DNA from: Spirosoma endophyticum
GTDB taxonomy: Bacteria; Bacteroidota; Bacteroidia; Cytophagales; Spirosomataceae
DNA: 64,000 nt
Reading direction: 5' to 3'
NCBI RefSeq assembly: GCF_900112365.1
Contig: NZ_FOLQ01000008.1
Span: 248,001-312,000, forward strand
Each line of letters opens with the position of its first letter. Within the stretch, counting starts at the first letter, position 1. Made by a program: the position numbers and the translations under genes. Below the pieces are notes generated by a model, which was given only the letters and a program-made list of their open reading frames with translations, was not told the origin of the DNA and made no database searches. This document shows positions 43,442 through 52,531 of this stretch, piece by piece.

Positions 43442-45415
43442 ATGAAACGTTTGATACGAAGTCTTCTTGTTAGTTTACTGGTTGTCCAAGTTGCTTCGGC
43501 CGAAGTTCGTTTACCTAATGTTTTTGGGTCGCACATGGTCTTGCAACGTCGAAAACCCGTGCCGGTTTGGGGCTGGGCTGACCCGAATGAAAAAGTGACC
43601 GTTACGCTGGCTTCTCAGGTTAAGACCGTAAAGTCGGGCAAAGATGGTAAATGGCGTATTACGCTTGAGCCAATGGAAGCGGGCGGGCCTTATCAACTTG
43701 TTGCCAGGGGGAAAAACAATACCGTTACGTTCGACGACGTGCTGACAGGGGAGGTGTGGATTTGTTCCGGTCAGTCGAATATGGAGTGGCCACTTCGTTC
43801 GGCGTCTACTGCCAAAACGGAAATTCCCAAAGCAATTCATCCGCAGATCCGGCAATTACTGGTTAAAAAAGACCTCAGCTTAACGCCTAAAGATAACATG
43901 GAGGGCAGCTGGGCCGTGTGCAGCCCCGAAACGGCTCCCAACTTCACCGCCGTGGGTTATTTTTTCGCCAAGCAGCTTCAGGGGGAATTGAATGTACCCA
44001 TTGGATTGATCAATACATCCTGGGGTGGCACGCATTCCGAAACATGGACTAGCCGGGAAGCCATGAATCAGCATGATGAATTACGGATCGTTGCCAATAA
44101 GTTGCCAGCCACTCAGGAAGAAGTGATTCAGCGTGGTTCAGAGCGGACGAAAGCGCTCGTGCAGTCTCAACAGGATGGTCTCCCCACCGCTGCTGAGGAG
44201 CAAACATGGGCAAAGGTAGATTTGGATGATAGCGCCTGGAAAACCATGAATGTCCCCGGTGACTGGGAGTGGGGTGGCTTACCGACGTTTGATGGCGTTG
44301 TTTGGTTTCGGCAGGAGGTAATTATTCCAGAAGGGAGTAAACTGAACAAAATGCAGTTACGTATGGGCTCTGTTGACGACAATGACTCGACGTTCGTAAA
44401 TGGTCAATTGATTGGCAGTAAAAAAGGCAGTGGAGTCCGTGAGTATACCGTACCCGATGGCTTGTTGAAACCGGGACGTAACGTAGTGGCTGTACGCATC
44501 GTTGATAAGGGGAACGTTGGGGGAATGGTTGGTACACCGGAGCAACTTAACCTGTCGGGTGAAAGTCTGACAATCCCATTGGCCGGGAAATGGAAATACC
44601 GGGTAGCCAGTGTTTTTGCCTCTTCCTATAAACCAGGTCCAAATACGTATGCTACCCAATTATTCAATGCCATGCTGAATCCATTGATCCCGTATGCCAT
44701 TGAGGGCGTTATCTGGTATCAGGGTGAGTCGAATGCGGGGCGGGCGAACCAGTACCGCACCGCATTTCCGCTGATGATTCAGGATTGGCGGCATCATTGG
44801 GGTTACGATTTTCCTTTTCTATTTGTCCAGTTAGCCAATTATAATGCTGGGAATGGCGACAGTCGGCGTGGAAGTACGTGGGCGGAACTTCGGGAAGCGC
44901 AAACCATGACGCTGCAATTGCCCAATACCGGCATGGCTGTTACGTCGGACATTGGCGAACGGACGGACATTCACCCAAGGAATAAGGAAGATGTTGGGAA
45001 GCGTTTAGCGGCCGAAGCTATGCGGGTAGCGTACCAGAAAAGCGAAAGTAATCCCAGCGAAACATCGCGTGGACCCCAGTTTGATAAAATGACAGTTGAC
45101 GGCAACAAAGCGGTTCTGACGTTTCGGAATGTAGGCAGGGGCCTATTCGTGAACGATAAATATGGTTACTTAAAGGGATTTGAAGTGGCAGGTGCTGACC
45201 AGAAATTCTACTATGCAAAAGCTGACCTTCAAGGTAATTCTATCGTCGTTCACGCCGATTCAGTGGCTAAGCCAATAGCCGTACGTTACGGGTGGGCCGA
45301 TGACAACGGCGACGTAAACCTGTACAATCAGGAGAAATTTCCGGCCATTCCTTTCCGGACCGATACGTGGAAAGGCATTACTGAAGCCACTAAATTTGGC
45401 GACAAAGGTCAGTAG
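43442..45415 (+). CDS. Sialate O-acetylesterase family protein, secreted
   Basis: The 657-residue protein starts with a signal peptide (ATG at 43442, MKRLIRSLLVSLLVVQVASA); a longer frame to 43343 lacks signal character. LPNVFGSHMVLQRRKPVPVW is the usual start of the SIAE family. The SGNH hydrolase core shows GQSNMEWPL (nucleophile Ser) and DIGERTDIHPRNKEDVGKRL with the Asp-His pair. A jelly-roll insert (GDWEWGGLPTFDGVVWFRQ) sits between them, as in family members. It removes O-acetyl groups from sialic acids or plant-type acetylated glycans; in this lineage, xylan or pectin esters are as likely. Confidence 0.92.
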   Translation: MKRLIRSLLVSLLVVQVASAEVRLPNVFGSHMVLQRRKPVPVWGWADPNEKVTVTLASQVKTVKSGKDGKWRITLEPMEAGGPYQLVARGKNNTVTFDDVLTGEVWICSGQSNMEWPLRSASTAKTEIPKAIHPQIRQLLVKKDLSLTPKDNMEGSWAVCSPETAPNFTAVGYFFAKQLQGELNVPIGLINTSWGGTHSETWTSREAMNQHDELRIVANKLPATQEEVIQRGSERTKALVQSQQDGLPTAAEEQTWAKVDLDDSAWKTMNVPGDWEWGGLPTFDGVVWFRQEVIIPEGSKLNKMQLRMGSVDDNDSTFVNGQLIGSKKGSGVREYTVPDGLLKPGRNVVAVRIVDKGNVGGMVGTPEQLNLSGESLTIPLAGKWKYRVASVFASSYKPGPNTYATQLFNAMLNPLIPYAIEGVIWYQGESNAGRANQYRTAFPLMIQDWRHHWGYDFPFLFVQLANYNAGNGDSRRGSTWAELREAQTMTLQLPNTGMAVTSDIGERTDIHPRNKEDVGKRLAAEAMRVAYQKSESNPSETSRGPQFDKMTVDGNKAVLTFRNVGRGLFVNDKYGYLKGFEVAGADQKFYYAKADLQGNSIVVHADSVAKPIAVRYGWADDNGDVNLYNQEKFPAIPFRTDTWKGITEATKFGDKGQ

Positions 45416-45502
45416 AAATTAATGAGGTATAAGAACCGATGTGCTTATCTTGACCGGCACATCCAATTGTGGTTTGTTTTGTCATCAGCAGCCTAAAACC
45501 GT

Positions 45503-46231
45503 ATGCACAAACAATTTTATATCGGACTCACGTGCTTAATCGTGATCGCAACAACATACGCCCGATCTCAGCCGATAATAACGTCTTCGGATGCGAACAC
45601 CGTGCAAACCATTCAGATCTACGATCCCTACCTTACACGCTACAAAAACATTGAGGGATCGCCCTATTTGCCCTCAGAAACGATGAGCAATGGGTGGATC
45701 ATGGATGGGAATAAGCGGACAAACACCCAGCTACGGTACAATTCTCAAACGGGCGAAGTCGAATATATTCAGGACAAGCAGGTGATGACGCCTAAAAATC
45801 CCGTTTCCGAATTTGTGATCTGGGGTCCTGATACACTGACATTCAAAAAAGGCTTTCCGGCTGTAGGGACATGGACCACCAACGAATTTTATCAGGTACT
45901 TCACGATGGACGTATGACCAAGCTGGTGAAACACATCCGGTCTGATATCAAGAAAAATACGAACCCAATGGAGAATGACTTTGGCAAGGAAAGGTTTGAT
46001 ACACGGGAAGAGTATTATGTATGGATTGCCAATGCAAAACCTCCCTCCGAAAATTATTTTCTAAAACTAGCGGATGGTCAAATGAAGTCGGTAGTAGCCA
46101 GCAAAAAGTCACTGGTGGCTGCGCTGCCGCAGCAGGCCGCCCGTATCGATCAGTATGCGGCCGATCAAAAAGTGAAACTAAAATCCTGGTCCGAAGTAGC
46201 CGGAGCGCTACGTTATCTGGATAGTCAATAA
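45503..46231 (+). CDS. Secreted protein of unknown function
   Basis: The 242-residue protein has a signal-like start (MHKQFYIGLTCLIVIATTYA) and a soluble body with KNIEGSPYLPSETMSNGWIM and EYIQDKQVMTPKNPVSEFVI. I do not recognise a family. Its last codon and stop (CAA TAA) form the outer end of the 58-base palindrome arm at 46226. It converges with the DUF4174 gene, which ends in the mirror image of the same sequence. Confidence 0.72.
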   Translation: MHKQFYIGLTCLIVIATTYARSQPIITSSDANTVQTIQIYDPYLTRYKNIEGSPYLPSETMSNGWIMDGNKRTNTQLRYNSQTGEVEYIQDKQVMTPKNPVSEFVIWGPDTLTFKKGFPAVGTWTTNEFYQVLHDGRMTKLVKHIRSDIKKNTNPMENDFGKERFDTREEYYVWIANAKPPSENYFLKLADGQMKSVVASKKSLVAALPQQAARIDQYAADQKVKLKSWSEVAGALRYLDSQ

Positions 46232-46382
46232 GTCTGACCGCGCGGGCGGCCCCGCCGGGATTTATGTGATTTAACTGACTGACTATGATTTTATGAACTG
46301 GCTTTCTCTGAAAGCAAAATCAAAGTCAGTCAGTTAAATCACATAAATCCCGGTGGGGCCGCCCGCGCGGTCAGACTTATTG
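46226..46382. repeat. Very long palindrome with 58-base arms between converging genes
   Basis: Arms 46226-46283 and 46325-46382 are reverse complements over 58 bases with one mismatch (a G-U pair in RNA). The loop of 41 bases (46284-46324) contains a further hairpin: GATTTT/AAAATC enclosing GCTTTC/GAAAGC. The arm holds a G/C-rich block GACCGCGCGGGCGGCCCCGC and then ATTTATGTGATTTAACTGAC. Both arm ends supply CAA TAA, the last codon and stop of the gene on each side. It may act as a bidirectional terminator, but its size and symmetry are far beyond need. Confidence 0.97.
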
Positions 46383-46814
46383 TTTACTTTCCTGTTTTCG
46401 CATCGGCATGCTGTCGATCGTGTCGAACAGTTCCTTGGTTGAGACAGGCTTTTTATAGGTTTTCTTCACTCCTCCATCTTTGCCAATTAACCAGCCTGCA
46501 AATCCATCGGATGGATTGAGCTTGTAATCATGCATCAGGAACTGGCGGTCGGGTTCCATGACCGTTGACGCAACCAGCACGATAACGTCCAGATCACGTT
46601 CCGCTACCCCTTCATGCGCTTCGGTGAGGGCTTCCTGTTGTTCAAGGCTATAATGTTGCGCATCATCGCGTACATAAAGCAACAGCACACGCCGATGATC
46701 TTTCTTTTCGCTTAGTATCGCTTTCAGCGATTTTTGCTGGTTCGCTACGCTTTCCATAAAAAAAGTAAGCCCCATTAGCAGGACTGTCAATGATATCAAC
46801 CAATGGCTTCGCAT
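46377..46814 (-). CDS. DUF4174 domain protein, secreted
   Basis: The 145-residue protein has an N-terminal hydrophobic segment (HWLISLTVLLMGLTFFM) and the DUF4174 pattern: DHRRVLLLYVRDDAQHYSLE, a thioredoxin-like middle and GWLIGKDGGVKKTYKKPVS, with IDSMPMRKQE at the end. The family has a thioredoxin-related fold without the CxxC pair and unknown function. Its final Gln codon and stop lie in the arm of the 58-base palindrome. Confidence 0.85.
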   Translation of the reverse strand: MRSHWLISLTVLLMGLTFFMESVANQQKSLKAILSEKKDHRRVLLLYVRDDAQHYSLEQQEALTEAHEGVAERDLDVIVLVASTVMEPDRQFLMHDYKLNPSDGFAGWLIGKDGGVKKTYKKPVSTKELFDTIDSMPMRKQESKQ

Positions 46815-46850
46815 AGTGTTTGCCGCAATGCGGCTTTCCAGCCGCGGTTT

Positions 46851-47225
46851 CTACAAATCTTCCAGTCGTTCCAACATCAGGATTGAGCCTTGCGGCACAA
46901 TGACGTACTGCTCGCCTTCGTACTGCAACTCGATGGCGTTACGTTGCAGATACAGCGCGACATCACCTTCCTGTGCCTGAAGCGGCATGTATTTTACTTT
47001 TTCTTCGGTTTTCCGCCAGGGCTCATCTTCCGTTGGCGTAGGAATAGGATAACCCGGTCCTACCTTAATAACATAACCCGACTGAACTTGTTCTTTTTCC
47101 TGTACGGTTGGGGGTAAGTATAAACCGCTGCTTGTACGGTCGGTGGGATCTTTGGGTTTGATGAGCACACGGTCGCCCACAATAATCAGGCGTTTCAGTT
47201 TATTATCTGCAGTTATACCAAGCAT
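46851..47225 (-). CDS. GroES-like co-chaperonin family protein
   Basis: The 124-residue protein resembles GroES: RVLIKPKDPTDRTSSGLYLP corresponds to the first strand and the mobile loop (SGLYLPPTVQEKEQVQSG), and the end (VIVPQGSILMLERLEDL) to the last strands. It is longer than GroES (about 95 residues) because of an insert GYPIPTPTEDEPWRKTEEKV between strands. It is not the canonical groES of a groESL operon, since no groEL is beside it. It may work with a chaperonin or be an independent family. ATG 47225 is preferred to a TTG at 47234. Confidence 0.78.
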   Translation of the reverse strand: MLGITADNKLKRLIIVGDRVLIKPKDPTDRTSSGLYLPPTVQEKEQVQSGYVIKVGPGYPIPTPTEDEPWRKTEEKVKYMPLQAQEGDVALYLQRNAIELQYEGEQYVIVPQGSILMLERLEDL

Positions 47226-47339
47226 AGTAGTCAATAATCAATAGTAATTAGTGGATAGTCAAAAATCAGGCGGATTTGTGTGACAGGTCAAAATGTCATA
47301 GTCCCATAGCCACGAATGGCTGTTGAAAGTGGGCTGAAA

Positions 47340-47552
47340 TTAGGGCACTGGATCGTAGCCATGCCCACCCCACGGATGGCACCGGCTAATGCGTTTCAGG
47401 CCCATCCATCCACCCCGAATAGCGCCGTGTTTTTGAATGGCTTCGATGGTGTACTGCGAACAGGTTGGTGTATAACGACAGGCATTGGGAAAGTAAGGTG
47501 ACACAATGGCCTGATAAACCTTAACCAGTCCAATCAGAATTGACTTCATCAT
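47340..47552 (-). CDS. yidD: Membrane protein insertion efficiency factor YidD
   Basis: The 70-residue protein is YidD: a short amphipathic start, then [20 protein letters not shown] with the conserved cysteines, [20 protein letters not shown] and [14 protein letters not shown] at the end. YidD helps the YidC/Sec route insert inner-membrane proteins. The usual rnpA/yidC neighbours are absent; here it lies beside the divergently transcribed lgt. Confidence 0.95.
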   Translation of the reverse strand: MMKSILIGLVKVYQAIVSPYFPNACRYTPTCSQYTIEAIQKHGAIRGGWMGLKRISRCHPWGGHGYDPVP

Positions 47553-47596
47553 AAACAGGTAAACACCAAAACAGCCAAAAACTTTCCCGCAATACG

Positions 47597-47604
47597 TATC
47601 TTTG
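47597..47604 (+). promoter_or_regulatory. -7 box upstream of lgt
   Basis: TATCTTTG matches TAnnTTTG and lies 44 bases before the lgt ATG. No clear -33 element is visible. Confidence 0.5.
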
Positions 47605-47648
47605 CTCGCCGTCGTTCATAAATCAATCGACATTGCCACTGATTCTAT

Positions 47649-48494
47649 ATGCTTCAATACATTATTTGGGAAGTTAATCCCGAAATTTTTCACATAGGCT
47701 CGTTTTCGGTGCGTTGGTATGGCCTTTTATTCGCACTGGGGTTTCTGATCGGGATGCAGATTATGGGCTATATTTTCAAGAAAGAGAACAAGCCCGTTGC
47801 TGATACCGACACACTCCTGATTTACATGGTTGTAGCCACAATTCTGGGTGCTCGCATCGGTCATTTTCTGTTCTATGAACCTGAAGTTTTACTTCATCAT
47901 CCTCTAACCGTTATTACGCCACCTTTTGCTGGTTTGGCCAGTCACGGGGCTACGATTGGTATCTTAACGGGCTTGTGGCTGTATTCACGCCGGAAAGAAA
48001 GCCGACTGACGAACCAGACTTTTCTGTGGGTAACGGATCGTATTGTCATCGTGGTAGCCTTGGCGGGCGCCTGCATTCGCTTCGGTAACTTGATGAACTC
48101 CGAAATCGTAGGCCGCCCGACAGATTTGCCCTGGGCGTTTGTGTTCATGAATAATGCGGAATACGCGAAAATTCCGCGTCACCCGGCCCAGTTGTACGAG
48201 TCGATTACATGTTTCGTGATCTTCCTGGTGTTGCTTTGGTTCTGGAACCGCTACAAGGAACGGACACCTCGCGGAAGTATGCTGGGTATTTTCCTGATCT
48301 GGATATTCGGCCTCCGGTTTTTCTACGAATACCTGAAAGAAAATCAGGTGCCTTTCGAGGATAAATTGCCGCTAAACGTGGGCCAGATTTTGAGTATTCC
48401 TGCCGTACTGATGGGTATTTATTTCGTCATACGTAGCTACCAGACGCCGGTTGTAATATCCCCGCAGGAAGAAACCAGGAAAATCGAGTCCTGA
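47649..48494 (+). CDS. lgt: Prolipoprotein diacylglyceryl transferase
   Basis: Lgt transfers diacylglycerol from phosphatidylglycerol to the lipobox cysteine of prolipoproteins in the inner membrane. The 281-residue protein has seven hydrophobic segments, IGSFSVRWYGLLFALGFLIG at the start, ASHGATIGILTGLWLY (the H-G-A segment), ACIRFGNLMNSEIVGRPTD with the catalytic Arg/Asn region, and HPAQLYESI near residue 178. The window encodes several lipoproteins, including SusD, that would be substrates. Confidence 0.96.
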   Translation: MLQYIIWEVNPEIFHIGSFSVRWYGLLFALGFLIGMQIMGYIFKKENKPVADTDTLLIYMVVATILGARIGHFLFYEPEVLLHHPLTVITPPFAGLASHGATIGILTGLWLYSRRKESRLTNQTFLWVTDRIVIVVALAGACIRFGNLMNSEIVGRPTDLPWAFVFMNNAEYAKIPRHPAQLYESITCFVIFLVLLWFWNRYKERTPRGSMLGIFLIWIFGLRFFYEYLKENQVPFEDKLPLNVGQILSIPAVLMGIYFVIRSYQTPVVISPQEETRKIES

Positions 48495-48536
48495 AGAACT
48501 AAGTGCTTTGACAGAGACGGGTTCATGGAAATGCTG

Positions 48537-48544
48537 TATTTTTG
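48537..48544 (+). promoter_or_regulatory. -7 box of the S9 peptidase gene
   Basis: TATTTTTG fits TAnnTTTG and lies 33 bases before the GTG start. A TTTG at 48507-48510 is 26 bases upstream of it, slightly far for a -33 element. Confidence 0.5.
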
Positions 48545-48577
48545 AGGGTTACTTACCTCAACTATACACTTCATTCC

Positions 48578-50776
48578 GTGAACCCGTCTTTTTCTATTTT
48601 CCGGCTGGCCTTGCTCCTGGCTGCCGTTCCCTTCTGTTTTGCAAAGGCACAGATACCCGGCCGTCAGATGCACTGGAGCGCCGATGGTAATGCCTATGCG
48701 GCTGTTGAACAGGGAGATATTGTACAAACCGATATTCGTACGAGCCGTAAAACCAGTCTGTTATCAAAGGAAAAATTGCGTCGTCCCGGGAGCGACTCAG
48801 TAATGCCTGTTGCTGATTTTGCATTCACACCCGACAGTGCCAACGTACTGATTTTTACCAACACCGCTCGCGTATGGCGCTATAATACACGGGGAGATTA
48901 TTATTTCATCAACCGAAATACCGGACAGATTCGCCAGGTAGGAAAGGGACGCCCCATGCAGTCGCTCATGTATGCCAAGTTATCACCGGATGGACGTAAT
49001 GTAGCGTACGTAAGTGAACACAACCTGTTTACCGAAGACGTAGCAACAGGTAAGCTAACGCAACTCACCACCGACGGAACCCGTAAACGTATCAACGGTA
49101 CGTTCGACTGGGCCTATGAAGAAGAGTTTGGTTGCCGTGACGGTTTCCGATGGAGTCCGGATAGTAAACAGATTGCCTACTGGCAGGTGGATGCCACCCA
49201 CATTCGGGATTATTTGATGCTGAATACAACCGATTCGGCTTATTCGCACGTAGTGCCGGTTGAGTATCCGAAAGTAGGCGAAAGTCCATCACCTGCACGT
49301 ATTGGAATGGTGTCTGCCTTGGGTGGAAAAACCAACTGGCTCAATCTTCCCGGTGATCCGCAGCAGCATTACCTCATTCGGATGGAGTGGCTTCCCAAGG
49401 GAGGAAGCGTGATTGTGCAGCAGTTGAACCGTAAACAGAACGAAAGTAAAGTGTTTATCTGCCAGGCCACCAATCAGGCCGTTATGCCAATTTACACTGA
49501 AACCGACAAAGCCTGGATTGATGGAAAAGAGCGCTGGAATAACGATGACCCAAGTGGTTGGGAGTGGCTGGAGGGTGGCAAATCCTTTGCCTGGGTGTCT
49601 GAAAAAGATGGCTGGCGGCATTTGTACCGCTTGGCAATTGACGGTAAAAACGAACTTTTATTGACACCGGGCACGTATGACATTGAGTCGATTAGTCGGA
49701 TCGACGAGGCAGGTGGCCAGCTTTACTTTATTGCCTCACCCCAAAATACAAACCAGCGTTACCTCTACCGAACCCGCCTGGATGGCAAAGGGAAAGCTGA
49801 ACGTATAACACCCGCCAGTTTATCGGGAACGCACGATTATACCATCTCGCCAAATGGTCGACTGGCGCAACACAGCTTTACAAATTACCTGACGCCACCC
49901 GTGCGCGAGTGGATTAGCTTGCCCGATCATAAGGCCGTTAACGCGCCGGAAAGCATTGAATCGCGCATGAAGCCCGTTGCCAAACCAAACGTTAGCTTTT
50001 TTAACCTGACCACAGACGACGGCGTAACGCTGGACGGCTGGATGGCCAAGCCTACGGATTTCGACAGCACAAAGAAATACCCGATTGTTTTCTATGTCTA
50101 CGGCGAACCCGCCAGCAGTACGGTCAATGATGTTTTTTCGGTGGGCATGAATCGGATGTTTTTGGGTGATATGGCCAAAGCGGGTTACATCTACGTAGCA
50201 CTCGACAATCGGGGGACGCCAAATTTGAAAGGAGCCGCCTGGCGGAAGTCGATTTACCGGCAGATTGGGCGTACCAACATCCGCGATCAGGCAATGGGGG
50301 CCAGGAAATTATTTTCTCAACACGCTTACATTGACACGAGTCGTGTGGCGGTTTGGGGATGGAGCGGGGGCGGGTCCACTACGTTGCATTTGCTTTTCCA
50401 GCACCCCGAGATTTACAAAACGGGAATTTCCATTGCTGCCGTCGGAAACCAGTTATTTTACGACAACATTTATCAGGAACGGTATATGGGTTTGCCACAG
50501 GAAAACCGGGAGGATTTCGTGGCTGGTTCGCCCATTACGTATGCTAAAAATCTACAGGGAAATTTGCTCTATATTCACGGCACCGGCGACGATAACGTAC
50601 ATTACGACAATGCCGAAGTGCTGATCAATGAGTTGGTGAAATATAACAAGCAGTTTCAGCTGATGTCGTATCCAAACCGGACGCACAGTATTTCGGAAGG
50701 GCCGGGCACATCTGTACACCTTCGAACGCTATACACCAATTACCTGCTTAAATACTGCCCACCCGGTCCGCGCTAA
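48578..50776 (+). CDS. Dipeptidyl peptidase IV-type S9 peptidase, secreted
   Basis: The 733-residue protein has a signal peptide (NPSFSIFRLALLLAAVPFCF) if translated from the GTG at 48578; a TTG at 48542 would add 12 residues. The beta-propeller part contains WSPDSKQIAYWQVDATHI and EEEFGCRDGFRWSPD, the DPP IV double-Glu region. The hydrolase domain has WGWSGGGSTTLH with the catalytic Ser near residue 596, HGTGDDNVHYDNAEVL with the Asp, and PNRTHSISEG with the His. It removes N-terminal dipeptides, typically after Pro or Ala. It precedes an M1 peptidase on the same strand by 13 bases. Confidence 0.93.
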   Translation: MNPSFSIFRLALLLAAVPFCFAKAQIPGRQMHWSADGNAYAAVEQGDIVQTDIRTSRKTSLLSKEKLRRPGSDSVMPVADFAFTPDSANVLIFTNTARVWRYNTRGDYYFINRNTGQIRQVGKGRPMQSLMYAKLSPDGRNVAYVSEHNLFTEDVATGKLTQLTTDGTRKRINGTFDWAYEEEFGCRDGFRWSPDSKQIAYWQVDATHIRDYLMLNTTDSAYSHVVPVEYPKVGESPSPARIGMVSALGGKTNWLNLPGDPQQHYLIRMEWLPKGGSVIVQQLNRKQNESKVFICQATNQAVMPIYTETDKAWIDGKERWNNDDPSGWEWLEGGKSFAWVSEKDGWRHLYRLAIDGKNELLLTPGTYDIESISRIDEAGGQLYFIASPQNTNQRYLYRTRLDGKGKAERITPASLSGTHDYTISPNGRLAQHSFTNYLTPPVREWISLPDHKAVNAPESIESRMKPVAKPNVSFFNLTTDDGVTLDGWMAKPTDFDSTKKYPIVFYVYGEPASSTVNDVFSVGMNRMFLGDMAKAGYIYVALDNRGTPNLKGAAWRKSIYRQIGRTNIRDQAMGARKLFSQHAYIDTSRVAVWGWSGGGSTTLHLLFQHPEIYKTGISIAAVGNQLFYDNIYQERYMGLPQENREDFVAGSPITYAKNLQGNLLYIHGTGDDNVHYDNAEVLINELVKYNKQFQLMSYPNRTHSISEGPGTSVHLRTLYTNYLLKYCPPGPR

Positions 50777-50789
50777 CTGACGATAAACC

Positions 50790-52424
50790 ATGACCCGATT
50801 TGTAAGTTTATGCCTGTTGCTAGTGCTGCCCATGCTCACGCAGGCGCAACGCTACGTGTTTACCCATGACGACACGCTACGTGGTTCCATCACGCCCGAG
50901 CGGGCCTGGTGGGATCTGGCTTTTTATCACCTTAACGTTCGCGTGCAACCTACCGATAGTACGTTGAGTGGCTCGACGCTCATTCGATATCGCGTGCTGA
51001 AACCCGGTCAGACCATGCAGGTGGACTTACAACGGCCATTGCGAGTCGTTCGCGTTTTGCAGGACGGCAAACCACTGGCCTTTAAACAGGATGGTAACGC
51101 CTATTTTGTAAAGTTGATCAAGGTTCAACGGCCTGGACAGACGGAATCGGTAACGGTAGAATATGCCGGAAAGCCACGCGTGGCGAAACGTCCTCCCTGG
51201 GATGGAGGCCTGGTCTGGTCGCACGACAAAGCCGGGAATTGGTTTATTGCTACGGCCTGTCAGGGATTGGGTGCCAGCGCGTGGTGGCCCTGCAAGGATC
51301 ACATGTACGATGAGCCAGACTCGATGGCCATTAGCGTAACCGTTCCCGAAGACCTGACCGACGTATCGAATGGTCGGCTACGAAAGGTGACAACCAACCC
51401 AGATCACACCCGAACTTTCGATTGGTACGTCGTAAATCCGATCAACAATTATGGCGTTAATCTCAACATTGCCCGGTATGAGCACTGGTCAGAAGTTTAT
51501 AAAGGGGACAAAGGTCCGCTGGCGTTGAACTACTACGTTCTTCCCGAACACCTCGATTCGGCCAAAACGCAGTTTCAGCAGGTGCCCAAAATGATGAAGG
51601 CGTTTGAGTACTGGTTTGGCCCATACCCGTTCTATGAAGACGGCTACAAACTGGTTGAAACGCCGTATCTCGGTATGGAACACCAGAGCTCGGTGACCTA
51701 CGGGAACCACTTTCAAAACGGCTACCTGGGCCGCGACCTTTCCCGAACGGGCTGGGGCTTGCTCTGGGATTTTATTATCGTTCACGAGTCGGGGCACGAG
51801 TGGTTTGCCAATAATATTACCTACAAGGACGTAGCCGACATGTGGATTCACGAGAGTTTTACGAACTATTCGGAATGCCTGTTTACGGAGTATTATTATG
51901 GGAAAGATGCTGGTGCGCAATACGTAATCGGGTGTCGCGCCAATATTCGGAATGATAAACCGATTATTGGTACGTATAATGTTAACCATGAGGGGTCATC
52001 AGATATGTACTATAAAGGGGGCAATATGCTCCATACCATCCGGCAACTCGTAAACAACGACGACAAATGGCGGCAGTTGCTACGTGGCATGAACAAAACG
52101 TTCTATCACCAGACCGTCACGGCGAAGCAAATCGAGGAGTACATGATCCAGCAAACGGGAATTAATCTGAAACCCGTATTCGATCAATACCTGCGCGACG
52201 TTCGAATTCCCATGCTTGAATATCGTCCGGTTGCGGGGGGGATTCAGTACCGCTGGGCCAATTGTGTAACAGGTTTTGCCATGCCAGTTCAGGTTTGTCT
52301 GGGCGAATCAGGACCTTATAAACTGCTACAGCCCACGGCACAGTGGAAAACGTTGCCTGTTCAACAGGAAAGCGTACTGACTGTCGATGCCAATTATTAC
52401 GTATTGAGCAAGCGAGTTGAGTAG
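50790..52424 (+). CDS. M1 family metallopeptidase, secreted
   Basis: The 544-residue protein has a signal peptide ending near QAQ. It shows the aminopeptidase exopeptidase motif as TPYLGMEHQSSVTYG (GxMEN variant, ending in His) near residue 289, and the zinc site VHESGHEWFANN near 331 (HExxH) followed 18 residues later by the third ligand in WIHESFTNYSE. The C-terminal region is beta-rich. It lies 13 bases after the S9 peptidase gene and is probably co-transcribed; together they would trim peptides in the periplasm. Confidence 0.93.
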   Translation: MTRFVSLCLLLVLPMLTQAQRYVFTHDDTLRGSITPERAWWDLAFYHLNVRVQPTDSTLSGSTLIRYRVLKPGQTMQVDLQRPLRVVRVLQDGKPLAFKQDGNAYFVKLIKVQRPGQTESVTVEYAGKPRVAKRPPWDGGLVWSHDKAGNWFIATACQGLGASAWWPCKDHMYDEPDSMAISVTVPEDLTDVSNGRLRKVTTNPDHTRTFDWYVVNPINNYGVNLNIARYEHWSEVYKGDKGPLALNYYVLPEHLDSAKTQFQQVPKMMKAFEYWFGPYPFYEDGYKLVETPYLGMEHQSSVTYGNHFQNGYLGRDLSRTGWGLLWDFIIVHESGHEWFANNITYKDVADMWIHESFTNYSECLFTEYYYGKDAGAQYVIGCRANIRNDKPIIGTYNVNHEGSSDMYYKGGNMLHTIRQLVNNDDKWRQLLRGMNKTFYHQTVTAKQIEEYMIQQTGINLKPVFDQYLRDVRIPMLEYRPVAGGIQYRWANCVTGFAMPVQVCLGESGPYKLLQPTAQWKTLPVQQESVLTVDANYYVLSKRVE

Positions 52425-52531
52425 TGGGTTTCATTCATAACAACGTTTACTCAAAAGTTAATACGTTGTATGCCAGGAATACGTAGTTTGCTGACAAATA
52501 AATCATTAGCCCATTCTCATTTTCAACTACC

